DNA of 64,000 nt, from assembly GCA_029255685.2 (NCBI GenBank), contig CM055313.2, forward strand, positions 76,796,641 through 76,860,640. The letters run 5' to 3'. The first letter of the stretch is position 1. Each line of letters begins with the position of its first letter. The notes below the pieces were generated by a model. It ran no database searches. It was not told the DNA's origin and was given only the letters and a program-made list of their open reading frames with translations. The position numbers and the translations under genes were made by a program. The stretch comes from Silene conica. Taxonomy: Eukaryota; Streptophyta; Magnoliopsida; Caryophyllales; Caryophyllaceae. This document shows positions 20,725 through 31,553 of the stretch, piece by piece.

Positions 20725-22453
20725 TTTAGTTTTACAGCAGTTTTATTGAACGTGTTCTACACTGAAAAGGAAGATAAACAAAACCATATAAGCAACTTAT
20801 TGTTGTGATTTAAGTCTATATTAAATTGAATTTAAACTCGTAGACTCATGCATTTATATAATTGATCTCCCTCAAGAATTATATAAACGATCCCAAGACT
20901 CAATTTCCGTATATTGATAAGCCCACAGTTTGGCTAATTCCAATCGTTGGAACTCTTGGTCGATAGATTTCCGTAAATCCTATCTATTAGTCCATCTCAG
21001 TCACTGGAATATTATCGAGTGACCATGATGTTGAGATAAAATAAATCATCTGTTCCCACTTACCCGACGTAGAAGGGGTCATATTATGCCTACCGACGAA
21101 GAAGGGATTCATGGGAGGCTGATTTATAAAGACTAATCTCAATTTTTGGTTATACGAGGAAGACCCCATCAACTTTTATTTATTCATATTAAGTGAACTA
21201 ATACTAGCATTTTCGTGAATGAATTAAATAAAGTGATGGCTTTTAAATGACATGTGACATCTGTATTGTCACAGAAAACTAACGCGAGACCTCTACATGA
21301 GTCAGTTTTCAGGCATGATATAGGTGGTTTGGTTTTTAGGCGGAATATGATGCAAGCTATTATCGATGAAAGCGTAAAGATAAATGCAATAAACGTAAAT
21401 AAAAGTCCTAGTGTGGCCTATCCTACCAAAATAAACATAAAACAACTTGGAATCCACTGTTGGACCCTAGAAGCTTGTCTTGATGTTCCATCTTGGTCCT
21501 TGCAGCGGGAGTGAGCATCCGGTCTCCGTCTTGTCTTTGGTCTTCACAAAATTACTAATTTAAATTACATGAGTAGACCTAGATACATTCTAATTTAAAT
21601 ACAAAAGTAATTACATGGCAAAAACCCAAAACGGAGATTCAAGATCTCAAAATTACAAGCAAGATCGTGTCCCATCATTACGGTGACACAATCTTCTAAG
21701 GCCACACTAAGTTACAACCGTTTGCAATAATTAAATACGTTATTGAAAGCATTCAAGGCATTCACAAGACGATAAATAAAATGCATCAACTAAAAACAAT
21801 TTATACATGACATAATACCGTTATTATGATTAATAAATTTATACCAAACCACCTTTTAAGATTAAAATTAAGTGACTATACCGTTTTAATCACCAATTTT
21901 AATAAACATATAATCCGATGTTTTAAACTGCTTTAAAAACAATATGTATCAAACAAGGGTGAACCGTTTCACTAAATAATATACTATTTCCGTATACAGT
22001 ATATTATTTTAAGCCATGTGAAAATAAGAAAACAAGTTATTTTCGAAAATAAACACCCCGAAACGAGAGCACTCGATCGAGTAACAGGGGCACTCGATCG
22101 AGTGTCAGGGTCACTCGATCGAGTGCAGCAGGGCTCGATCGAGTGGCTTATTAAATTTGCAAATCGCTGCACTTTTACATTAAAACGAGTTTATAACTTG
22201 GATTTAAAACTTGTAAATCATATATAAACAAAACAAAAGATTCACATATTGCTAAAAATATCGATTAATTAACAATATGCAAATTATAATCGAAAAACAA
22301 GATCGATTTCTCACTAAAAACTCAGCACGGCAGCCTGGTACGGGGGCACTCGATCGAGTGTCACAGGGACTCGATCGAGTGCCTAGGCAGATGCACGGTT
22401 TTCTCAAAATTTCGATTTTATGAAAGACACAATTGTAAAATTTTCATAACCTG
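20725..22453 (-). other. Long untranslated leader of the young copia element
   Basis: 1.7 kb between the primer site and the gag ATG. It has no long ORF. Near the primer site it carries six copies of a CTCGATCGAG palindrome (listed separately). The packaging signal would be expected here, but nothing in the sequence proves it. Confidence 0.65.
22070..22382. repeat. Cluster of CACTCGATCGAGTG palindromes in the copia leader
   Basis: Six copies of the 10-bp palindrome CTCGATCGAG occur at about 22071, 22092, 22113, 22134, 22348 and 22370. Three of them (22091, 22112, 22347) extend to the full 14-bp palindrome CACTCGATCGAGTG. Four are spaced exactly 21 bp apart. They lie 70-400 bp from the primer site, the part of the leader where RNA dimerisation and packaging signals usually lie. 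Confidence 0.9.
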
Positions 22454-22465
22454 GCTCTGATACCA
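22454..22465 (-). other. Primer binding site (tRNA-Met) of the young copia element
   Basis: Minus strand TGGTATCAGAGC, two bases from the 5' LTR edge at 22468; complementary to initiator tRNA-Met. Confidence 0.95.
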
Positions 22466-22467
22466 CT

Positions 22468-23463
22468 TGTGGGGAATAAAACGCGTATTCACCCTAAAAT
22501 TGTAGGATTATAATGAAATATGCAATTGTGAATATTGTCATAAGATTAAAAACATGAGAAAAGAAGTACAACCTTTAGTCCTCGCGCAAAAGGCCTAAGA
22601 ACAGGAATTAATGCAAATTCCCTCCTATAACTTGCACCCAAGACTTAGTCTGAGACGTGGCCGCGTGTGCTAGAAATCCTCTCCAATTGCCTTGCAATAT
22701 AGGGAGAGCCCTTGAGGTTTTAGATGTGAGATCTGAGGTTTTGGGAGAAGAATGCTCTCAAAACCCTAATTTTACTTGAGAATTATGTTACAGTGCAACA
22801 AGAGTAACTGATATAAGGAGAGTCCTCCTCCTTATATAGTTATTTCGGCCGAAATTAGAGTTTGGGTAGGAGTGGGCTTTCCACTCTTACCTTATTCTAA
22901 TTCGTGATTCGACCCGATTAGCTTTAATATATTTCGCGGGTTTAATTTATAAATCGTAACATGTTATCAGATATTAATACAGTCGATATATTAATAACGG
23001 TCTGATAAAATACGATATTGTATAATTACCCAAATTAATATAACTGTTTATATTAATACGCGAATACAATATTTAATTAAATATAACCGTTTATATTTAA
23101 TTTACGAATTAATCATGTAATCCGTATTAGCTAAAATTATTTAATCCGTATTAAATAATAATTCTCAACATCTTATTGACTAATTTAATAGTCAATACCT
23201 CTGACTAACCGTTTAGTCATATCCGGCAAAATGTGACTGTATTTTCATACCTTCACATCTCTCAAACGTGTCCTATAGGTGTGACGTATAGGGACCAGTT
23301 GACCACCGCCATCCGTATGACAATAACGTCAAACTTATCTAGCAAGCCAACCGTTATTGATAAACGTGGATCAACTGGTAATAATACAGAAGTATGCCCT
23401 TGTGATCCTTAAAGAGATTTAATAAGTCATTGTACTTAATTGTCAAGGACACCAGCCCCAACA
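22468..23463 (-). repeat. 5' LTR of the young copia element
   Basis: 996 bp, apparently identical to 14835-15830. The TATA box CTATATAAGG on the minus strand at about 22830-22839 would drive gag-pol transcription leftwards. Confidence 0.95.
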
Positions 23464-24361
23464 AAAAGTACTTGGATGAACCTCGAGAAAGTAGGGAATC
23501 AACTTTTAACATCCTACAATGGTGGAAGGACAACCAAAAAAGATAATTCGTATTTTCTTTGACTGCCCGAGATGTACTTGTTATTCCGGTTTCTTTGGTT
23601 GCTTCAGAGTCCGCTTTTAGCACCGGGGATCGGGTTCTAGATTCATTCCGTACATGTTTGTCTCCAGGAATGGTGGAGGCTCTTTTATGTGCACAAGATT
23701 GGCTCCGTATTGTTAGGACCCCGCTTTGCGTTGATGATACATTATTTGATATGGACAAAATCGAAAAGGGTGAGTCCATTTTTTGCTGCTGTAGTGTTGC
23801 ATGTTTCTTTTCATGTTTTATTTAGATTTTTTGCTTGCTGCCTACTAAAGTGTTGCATGTTTCTTTACATGTTTTCTTTACATTTTTTGCTTGTTGTCTA
23901 ATGCTGCCAAATTGCTGACTTGACTGTTAATATTTATTCTGTTGCTTGCTGCTTAATTCTTTGCTGCCTACTGTTTGCTTAATTGTTTGCTGCCTACTGC
24001 AAGCTTAATTGCTTGCTGCGTACTGCCTGCTTAATTACTTGTTGCCAAATTGCTGACTTGACTGTTAATATTTATTCGTTGTTGCCTGCTTGCTGCCTAC
24101 AGCCTGCTTAATTGTTTGTATGGTAATATTTATTCTGCCTACTGTTGTGCTTTGTTGTTGCATGTGCTGCTTCATGTTGTGCTGCTGCTGCCTATTGTTT
24201 TGCTTAATCACCCATTTATTTATGTTTATCATTAGTAGAATATTGTATATTATTTAGTATTTATTCATTCATTTACACTAATTGCGTTTTTAAATCTGAA
24301 AAAGGCAGTTACGGGAGACTTGGCATCGGGGCAATCCGAGATCGTTGTTGATGATGGTTGA
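23464..24361 (+). pseudogene. hAT transposase, C-terminal dimerisation region (copy A)
   Basis: After the target duplication the hAT reading resumes (YLDEPRESRESTFNILQWW), followed by the conserved C-terminal dimerisation block TARDVLVIPVSLVASESAFS and LSPGMVEALLCAQDW. One in-frame TAA interrupts it. The exon ends at 23769 with a GTGAGT donor. A short last exon at 24309-24361 (VTGDLASGQSEIVVDDG, then stop) follows an AG acceptor. It is the tail of the pseudogene at 12626-14834; copy B lacks this part. Confidence 0.85.
23770..24308 (+). repeat. Last intron of the hAT gene, filled with TTGCTGCCTACTG repeats
   Basis: The 539-bp intron is mostly a degenerate array of motifs such as TTGCTGCCTACTGTTTGC and TGCTTAATTGTTTGCTGC. 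The composition resembles the minisatellite before the hAT start codon, although the units are not the same. Confidence 0.7.
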
Positions 24362-25829
24362 AGTGCATGTGGAAATTGATTGCCCGATGCGATTGTTGGA
24401 CTTAGTTTAAAAATTTACTTTAGTTTTTGTGGATTTTAGACATGTTTTAAAATATGTAATAAAGATTTTTAATTTAATAATTTATGCGATCGGGACTTGT
24501 AATTTATTTGATCGGGAATTGTAGTTTATCAAAACTTGTAATTTATGACTTTATGGTATCGAAGAGACAAAAACTCCTCAAAATGGGGTATGGATCGATA
24601 TGGCGATATTGCCTTTAGTTTTAGTTTGCAAAAGCCCAATGGCCAATGCCCAATAAGCCCAATATCCCTCCAAAATGCAAATAATCAAATCCGGAATCCA
24701 AAATCTGGATATCCGAATTTGCTATTGCTGGATTTTCAGATATCCAATATATTCGGATCAGATGTCGACCATGAAAATTGAAATTTTAAGATTCGGATAT
24801 CCAATCCGGATTCCAAAATGGATCGAATATACGGTTTTGCTCAGCGCTACTTAAAACACATACATATTTGAAAAACCGTATTCTATGACTTCGTATCATG
24901 TGCCCTAACATTAGAAAAACTGTATCTACTATATACACATAGTTTTTCTCGTGTGCAGTGCTGATAGCTTTTATGTAACCATGATTTGTTATCTAACCAT
25001 GTTATACCGTTATCTTTGCCAGTGCTCTCATAACGTGAATCTTCCACGAAAATAAAACTTACAAAATCCATGAAGCAAAATGCTCCAAACACAAACTCCA
25101 ATTGAATATTTGAAAAGAAATAAATTTTTTTATTAAATTCATAGTTAGATATAAAAGTATTCCCATAATTTTTTAATTCTTTAGACTATTTGAAAACTTT
25201 AAGAAGATGTCAATTACTCGTAGAGTCAATATTCTTAAACTATAAAAGAGGGACATTATGCCACCTGTTCTATGAAGGTTCTTCCTTAAAATGATTTTTT
25301 TAGCTTAACTCTCATAAGCTACAAATTTGACTGAATTTTGACTGGGATTATGCCTATTTTATTTTCTAGAACTCAACATGTACCTCTATAAGCAATCAGT
25401 AACTACGTATATTGACATCAATAAATTGTGGAAAATATCTTCACTCACCTAAAACTAAATCAATTACTAAAATCTTCATTATTAAAAATATCAACAAACC
25501 ACCACCTATGTACATAAATTGTCTTCAATCAAATAGAGAAAATATCTTGAACCACCTAATATTAAACATATCAATAATATCCACTATGGTTTCCTAAAAA
25601 AACAAAATATCCACTTTGGCATGTCTCTTATTCCTTGAAATGATATTTCCACCTTGCTCTCATATGCTACTAATATGACTGAAACCTAACAAGGCTTAAT
25701 TATAACCCTGATCACTTTCCAGAACCTAATATGTGTTTCTACAAACATTCAAAATTTGAAATTCGTATTTTGATATCAAACAACTATTGAAAATATCTTG
25801 TATCACATAATATTAAATTAACGAAATTA
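24362..25829. other. Intergenic: old repeats and a shared duplication flank
   Basis: No gene was seen. 24955-25115 is homologous to 41900-42065 (both contain the phrase AAACACAAACTCCAATTGAA). 24580-24853 has nested direct and inverted copies of AATCCGGATATCC-like words and ends CTCAGCGCTA, possibly an old MITE. 25245-25590 and 25600-25820 look like a diverged tandem duplication (shared ATTCCTTGAAATGAT-like and CTCTCATA-GCTAC blocks). Confidence 0.5.
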
Positions 25830-26513
25830 CTTTTTCACATACGGATTTTACTCTTTCACATACATATTTTTTATTATTTTTTCATATCATACCCTTTTTC
25901 TAAACCTAAACAAATCAAATTTTATATCTTACTTTTGTCCATAAAATCGAATCTAACTTAAAAATTGAATAATGAATTATAGTTCTCCGATTAGTGAAGT
26001 AATTTTGTTACTTAACATTATTAATATGAATTATCGAAATAATTAGGATTTGTAGAGGATTTTTAAGAATAACCATGATTCAATGGACACAAAAACTAAA
26101 TTATTCTCATAAATCGGCTAAATTTGCAGCAATAACATGTGGTTGTAACACTAATCATTAGTGTGATATAAACAATGTATAACAATCATGTTTATGGCAG
26201 CCTAACACCATACATGAATAGCACAATAGTGACCTAATGAATCATGAAAACTTTTTGTACTCTTCTTTCTAACAAAATAAATCAATCGGCTGGAGATGAG
26301 AAACAAGATCAGCCGGAGCGAAGTCAGCCGGAGAACCATTGGCCGACAGTTAGACTGATCGAAATAAGAGGGTGTGAACGGGGGTGGAGTTGGTGGTGAA
26401 GCGAGATGATGGAAGGGAGAAGAAAAATCAATTGTGTGAGGGGAAGAAAAAAATGACAAGGGTAAAAAATGTAAACGGCGTATGTGAGAGAGTAAAATCC
26501 GTATGTGAAAAAG
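25830..26513. mobile_element. MITE with CTTTTTCACATACGG inverted ends (copy 1)
   Basis: The ends are near-perfect inverted repeats of about 34 bp starting CTTTTTCACATACGGATTTT, flanked by TA on both sides, which fits a Tc1/mariner-like TA target, although a 2-bp match is weak evidence. A related element in the opposite orientation lies at 45775-46512. There is no coding capacity. Confidence 0.7.
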
Positions 26514-26610
26514 TACAACCCTAAACTAATTACACTAATATCTACATTAAAAATCACAAATTCTTACAATAACCTATTGTAATTATATTGCATCTATCAA
26601 TCTCTGAGAA

Positions 26611-26700
26611 CAGGAGTTAGCTTAAATGGTAAGAGCTCTCTTACCCCAACCATGAAGTTGAGGGCTCGATTTTTACCCGCGACATAGTGCGCTCATTTAT
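26611..26700 (+). mobile_element. tRNA-derived SINE head
   Basis: TTAGCTTAAATGG (26617-26629) matches the RNA polymerase III A box and GGGCTCGATTTT (26662-26673) a weak B box, separated by the GTAAGAGCTCT and CCCCAACCATGA segments typical of plant tRNA-like SINE heads. The 3' tail and target duplications were not identified. It could also be a decayed tRNA gene, but it does not fold into a clean cloverleaf. Confidence 0.45.
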
Positions 26701-27900
26701 TCAAACGTAAGTTCCGTCTTTTATTCAATTTAGTTGATGTTTTTTCTAAAAAGAGGGTTTTTTAACAATTAGGGTTTGAAGTGAACTGAAATCCAATCAA
26801 TCTCTGAAATTGAACTGAAATCGGAAAATTCAATTGCAGTAAAATAAGAACTAATTGGGGGATTTTAGAATATTTATATATTCTAATAGTAGTAAAATCA
26901 GATTTTAGGGCAATTGTTGAAATCGGGAAATCCAATTGTAGTAAAATTAGAACCTGAGAGTTTATTTTTGGGGATTTTGGGGGTTTCTGTTTCTCTCTCT
27001 TATTTTTTGGCGGGGATGATAAAAATGAGGAGGGTATATTCGAAATAAATGTGAAAAATGTGTGAAATTGAATAAAATGATGTGCGCGATTTAGTACGTC
27101 TTTTTAGTTAATATATGGAAAATAACTACAATCAAGTAATATTAAACAAAGTAATAATAACTTGATTATTAGAAATCATATAAGTAAATTTATTTGGGAT
27201 CGAGGTGATGATGGCCCCCAATCAATGATCATATACTCCAATACACCCCTTTTACATTATTAAACAGAATCAACCAATTCCTAAATATGTCGGGTTGCGA
27301 TTCAAATTTATGTTAGTTAGAAAATAATACAATTTGAGAGATAGAAGTTTAGTTAACGAGAAGTAAAATCTTTCGTGGAATTAGTTTAGGAGTTCCTACA
27401 CGAATTAAAATTTTATACCACCTTTTGTGAATAAAACAAGTTCTAACTCTAGTTATGGAATTTGTTTACATTTCTTTACTCGAAAAGCCAAGAAACAATA
27501 GTATTTTATTTTATACGAAATGTCTTTTTAACTTTTATTTTCTACTTCCTATTTTTAAACTTTGTCTTTTTAACTCTCCTTTATTGTGATTGATCAAAAA
27601 TTTAGCAAGTTTGGGAATACTTCCAGATTAGAAGTTCATGTGCAGAATTGCAGAAGAAATGAAAGTCCTAACAAATCAAGTAGTTTCATTTACGAGGGAT
27701 ATTCATTTTTAAGGCTAAAACGGCAAATAGTATCGTATTTGCATGTTTAAACATTTTATATTATTTTAAATTTAAGGCGAGTATTTACATCTTATTTCTT
27801 AAAAGAATGGACTTAAAAAGAGAGTACGACAAGGCATTAATCATGTGATCTGACAAGTAACTTAATACACCAAATTAAACCGACGAGAGATTTTGGTCCC
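26701..27900. other. Intergenic, AT-rich, no genes seen
   Basis: No ORF or recognisable element. A phrase built on AAATCxGxAAATCCAATTG(C/T)AGTAAAAT occurs twice (about 26818 and 26918), which suggests a small old duplication. The right end is the promoter of the monooxygenase gene. Confidence 0.5.
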
Positions 27901-27912
27901 AAAAATTTCTAG

Positions 27913-27922
27913 TATATAAATA
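27913..27922 (+). promoter_or_regulatory. TATA box of the FAD monooxygenase gene
   Basis: TATATAAATA stands 101 bp before the ATG at 28023, which leaves room for a leader of about 70 bases. There is no ATG in between that opens a long frame. Confidence 0.6.
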
Positions 27923-28022
27923 GAATCATAACATAATAGTTAACAATACTTAATAACATCATAACTTAGCTGATTGCATTGAAAAACAAAAAGTAGTAAA
28001 AAAATTACAAAAATAAAATAAA

Positions 28023-29855
28023 ATGGAAGAAATAGTGATAGTAGGAGGAGGAATAGGGGGATTAGCAACGGCACTCGCCCTACATCGACTAGGATTGAAG
28101 AGTTTGGTGTTGGAAACCTCGGATAGTCTGAGATGCTCCGGCTTTGCTTTGGCCATGTGGAACAACGCTTGGGTTGCTTTGGATGCTCTTGGTGTTGCTG
28201 ATTCTCTCCGTCAACACCATACACAAATTCTCGAGTGAGTACAATATATCATCGCAACTAACATCTCCTTACAGAATAGATGTCGGCTACCTTATATTAT
28301 CTGGTAAAGTTATGAGTCGTGATAATCATGACTAGGGTTTAAAATCCGTCAGCATCATACTCATGATCGACCAAGGTTCAAACGTTGTCAGCTACCTTTT
28401 ATATTTTGAGATTATTTATTGTTAACTCGAGTTTCATAATTGTAGGATGGTTTGGCTTTCTACAAACTCAGGGCGCCAAATTTCAAGGACTTCACTGAAC
28501 AGTAAAAGAAGAAAGTATGTTCATCTATTCTTCATGTCGTTGGACAATTTTAACACTCGATTTTCCGTCTTATTTGGACAATTATAAATCGATTACGCAT
28601 GTAAATTGATTGAGTTGTGTTGTTATAATAATTTTATGAATCATCTTTTTTATGAAAGTAGTGGTACCTATGAAGCACGTTTCTTGGAGAGGAAAGCAAT
28701 TGTAGAAGCCATTGCAAAAGAACTTCCCAAAGATTATATAATGTTTTCGACAAAAGTGGATTATATTGAAGATATGGGCTATTTTAAAATGTTGCATCTT
28801 GTCAATGGCTCTACCCTTACAACCAAGGTATTAACATTAAATTAGTGTTCAACCACTTCCTTATTTCGTTAGCAAAAGTCGATTATATTGAAGATATGCT
28901 TGACTTACATATTTTGTCCGAATAGGTGTTAATCGGTGCAGATGGAGTAAATTCAGTCGTGTCGAGATCGTTAGGATTTAAGAAGCCCCGTTTTGATGGA
29001 AGGTGGTCTATAAGGGGATTTGTACATTTTACCGGAATTCATAAGCTTGAGCCTGTATTTCTACAATGCATAGGCAATGGAGTTCGATTCGGAATCGTTC
29101 CTTGCGGTGACACAACTGTGTACTGGTTTTATATATGGCCATCATCTGATAAAGGTTTGTCGTTGATATCAACTGATCTTTATTTATATAAGCACCATCT
29201 CAATTACACCCAATTTCGCAAAATTCATACTAATCCTTTCTATATTTTATATGTCACGACAGAAAAAGGACTGAAAGACAATCAGACAATGATGAAACAG
29301 TTTGTATTAAATAATCTCAAACGTGTTCCGACAAAGATACTAGAAATCATTGAAAAAACTAAAGATGAAGATGTCCTATTTGCGCCATTAAGCTTAAGAC
29401 CGCCATGGGAACTATTTTCGGGAAATATAAGCAAGGACAATGTATGTGTTATTGGTGACGCATTTCATCCAATGACACCCGATCTTGGCCAAGGGGGGTG
29501 CTCGACCTTGGAAGATTCAATCGTCCTCGCTAAACACATCGGTCAAGCTATGTTACAAGGTCGTAATGAAATAAATAAGACTCAATTAGAAGACGATTAT
29601 ATACGAATCAAAGATGCATTAAGCAAATATGCACAAGAGCGAAGATGGAGAGTTATGGGATTGACTACTACGGCTTTTGTTGTTGGAACAATACAACAAA
29701 GTTGCGGAAAATTGATGACCTTATTAAGAGACCGCGTTTTGGCATCCTTTTTAGCGAACGTGATGGTTAACAAAGGTGATTACGATTGTGGAAATCTTAT
29801 GTTAGGGAATATGGAGAAGAAGTTCAATCTTGACGATCACGCTAATCATGAGTAA
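28023..29855 (+). CDS. FAD-dependent monooxygenase, MO1/CTF2-like (complete, five exons)
   Basis: Exons 28023-28234, 28446-28514, 28662-28827, 28926-29154 and 29263-29855 join in frame with GT-AG borders to give 422 residues, the usual size for plant MO1/CTF2 proteins. Class A flavoprotein hydroxylase motifs are all present: the N-terminal dinucleotide fold GGGIGG at 8-13 ending in LVLE, the DG motif GADGVNS at 153-159, and the GD motif IGDAFHPMTPDLGQGG at 289-304. The family uses FAD and NAD(P)H to oxygenate small aromatic or related substrates; the substrate here is unknown. The 108-bp fourth intron is a multiple of three without stops, so retention would give a 458-residue form. Copies A and C are fragments, so this is the only complete copy in the window. 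Confidence 0.85.
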
Positions 29856-31553
29856 TGTGAAGCTCTTAGTAGACATGTCAAAAGGGGCTTGGGTACGGTT
29901 CAGGTTCTTGTCATATAGGTGTTCCGTCAGGTCAGGGTCGTATTATGGGTAAGGAAAAAAATCACGATGTCTTTTATTTATCATCTTTCCCCCCAAAAAC
30001 ATATTTTTAAGTTAAATCACATTTAATATTAATAATATACTTATATTCAATACATCGTACTTAAATAAAGAGGTTTATAGAAATTAAATTATTTTATTGA
30101 TAATAATAGTAATAATGAGTTATATAAAATTTATTTATTTTTATAAAATACCGTATTATAAAATTATTTTTCTAATTATTGTTTTAAAAAATATATTAAT
30201 GTATAAATATTTAATAATACACTCGTTTATCTTTGACCCCTTAGCTCGAATGGGTTAGTTGGGTTTTAACTCTAAAAAATATATTAATATATAAATATTG
30301 TACTTATTTTTCTATCGATTGATGTAAATTGTTTGTATTTATTGTAATTTATTTAAATTATGTATTATTTATTATTTATTGTAATAATGACTAGTAGTCA
30401 TAAATTGTTCTCTAATAATTTTGTACGGATCGACATCCGACATTATATTTTTATATACAATATATAAGTTGACGTTATAAATATAATCATTTACGTAGAA
30501 ATTATTGTTTACGAAATAAATCATAATTATAACGTAATATTTACATACCTAATGAAACGCAGACATTTCTTCCATAATTAATTTAGTAAACAACAATGTG
30601 GGTCCCATAATAATTGAATTAGAAAAAAATGTTGGAGTCAATGACGTGGTTTCACCAGAAATCATTAAATATTCTATATATAATATAAAAAGGCAAGACA
30701 AATCACCATATTTCAACATTTCACTTTTGAGAAATTCTAGCAAGTCACATCATCATTATCATTATTTAAAAAAGAAGAAATAAAAAACTAATGAGTTTAC
30801 AAGCATTAAATGCATACCAAGTTTTTAAATAACATAACGCCATTATTTAAAAAAAATAAAAAAAAAATAAAAAAAACCTAATGAATTTACAATCATTAAA
30901 TGTTACCAAGTTTTTAAATAGTATAATAACGAATAAAGTTTCGACTCTTAATTTTTAATAAATGTTAGCAGTAATTAATAAATAAAATGTATGCTAAATT
31001 TAAAATTTATTTGTTCATTGTTAAAATAAGTTAATCCCCAAATAAAAAAAACACATCACTGTAACTAAATTTACATCATGCAACTATTTTGTTTTGCTAT
31101 AGTGATTAAATTATATACATCTATCTATACAATATAATTTAAAGGCTAATTATTTCAATAACTTTTTTAGCGTTGCGTACTTGCGTGTAATGATAAGCTA
31201 TTCACAAAGTATTTATCTAAAAACTAAAACATTTTAATTATTATTATTATATTTCACACTCTAAAAAAATATTAAAAGGTAAAATTATTAGGTGAAGTTA
31301 CTAGCTTCCTAATACACTTTTGACCTTTCTTTTGTCTATAATAATTTTTAGAATTTATTTAACGTCTTATCTAAAACATTAAAGTTCTTTTGGAATATAA
31401 AAAGTAACAAATTTACTCCGTAATCATAAGTGAAAAATATGTTGTATAAATAGAATACTTATACAATATAATTAAAACGCTAAATTAAGTAGTTTTTTTT
31501 ATCGTCATGTGCCAAAATAAGCTATTTATAAAGTGTTTGTATAAGAAAAATTA
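29856..31553. other. AT-rich 3' flank of the monooxygenase gene
   Basis: No genes. The first 1.17 kb matches copy A. 31030-31576 is missing from copy A, where the foldback element lies. The stretch 31179-31236 recurs at 36955-37008 in the B/C junction. Confidence 0.7.

Larger units (their letters stand above)
14835..23463 (-). mobile_element. Complete, young Ty1/copia retrotransposon
   Basis: It is 8629 bp, with two 996-bp LTRs that look identical base for base, a perfect 5-bp target duplication AAAAG (14830-14834; 23464-23468), a tRNA-Met primer site, a polypurine tract and a single intact 1343-residue gag-pol ORF. It sits inside the hAT transposase, whose coding sequence continues on either side. 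Identical LTRs and an unbroken polyprotein imply a very recent insertion of a possibly still active element. Confidence 0.95.
7529..25115 (+). repeat. Segmental duplication copy A
   Basis: From 7529 the sequence is collinear with 29593 onwards: monooxygenase tail, AT-rich 3' flank, Helitron, minisatellite and hAT transposase, with only scattered mismatches. Copy A differs by a foldback element at 8963-9482 replacing about 545 bp of copy B, and by the copia element at 14835-23463. Its right flank (about 24955-25115) matches 41900-42065 beyond copy C, which suggests that A and C kept the original right boundary while B lost it. All copies are in direct orientation. Confidence 0.8.

Noticed and set aside
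12626-24361. Functional hAT transposase gene
   Set aside because: Stops and frameshifts are shared by both copies, two or more insertions interrupt it, and copy B lacks the dimerisation domain.
24580-24853. hAT 3' terminus (ends CTCAGCGCTA) for the transposase gene in copy A
   Set aside because: No matching 5' end or 8-bp duplication was found; left as a possible old MITE.
28875-28900. Extra exon in the monooxygenase gene (phrase resembling exon 3)
   Set aside because: It is a short duplication of exon 3 sequence inside intron 3, without splice sites in phase.
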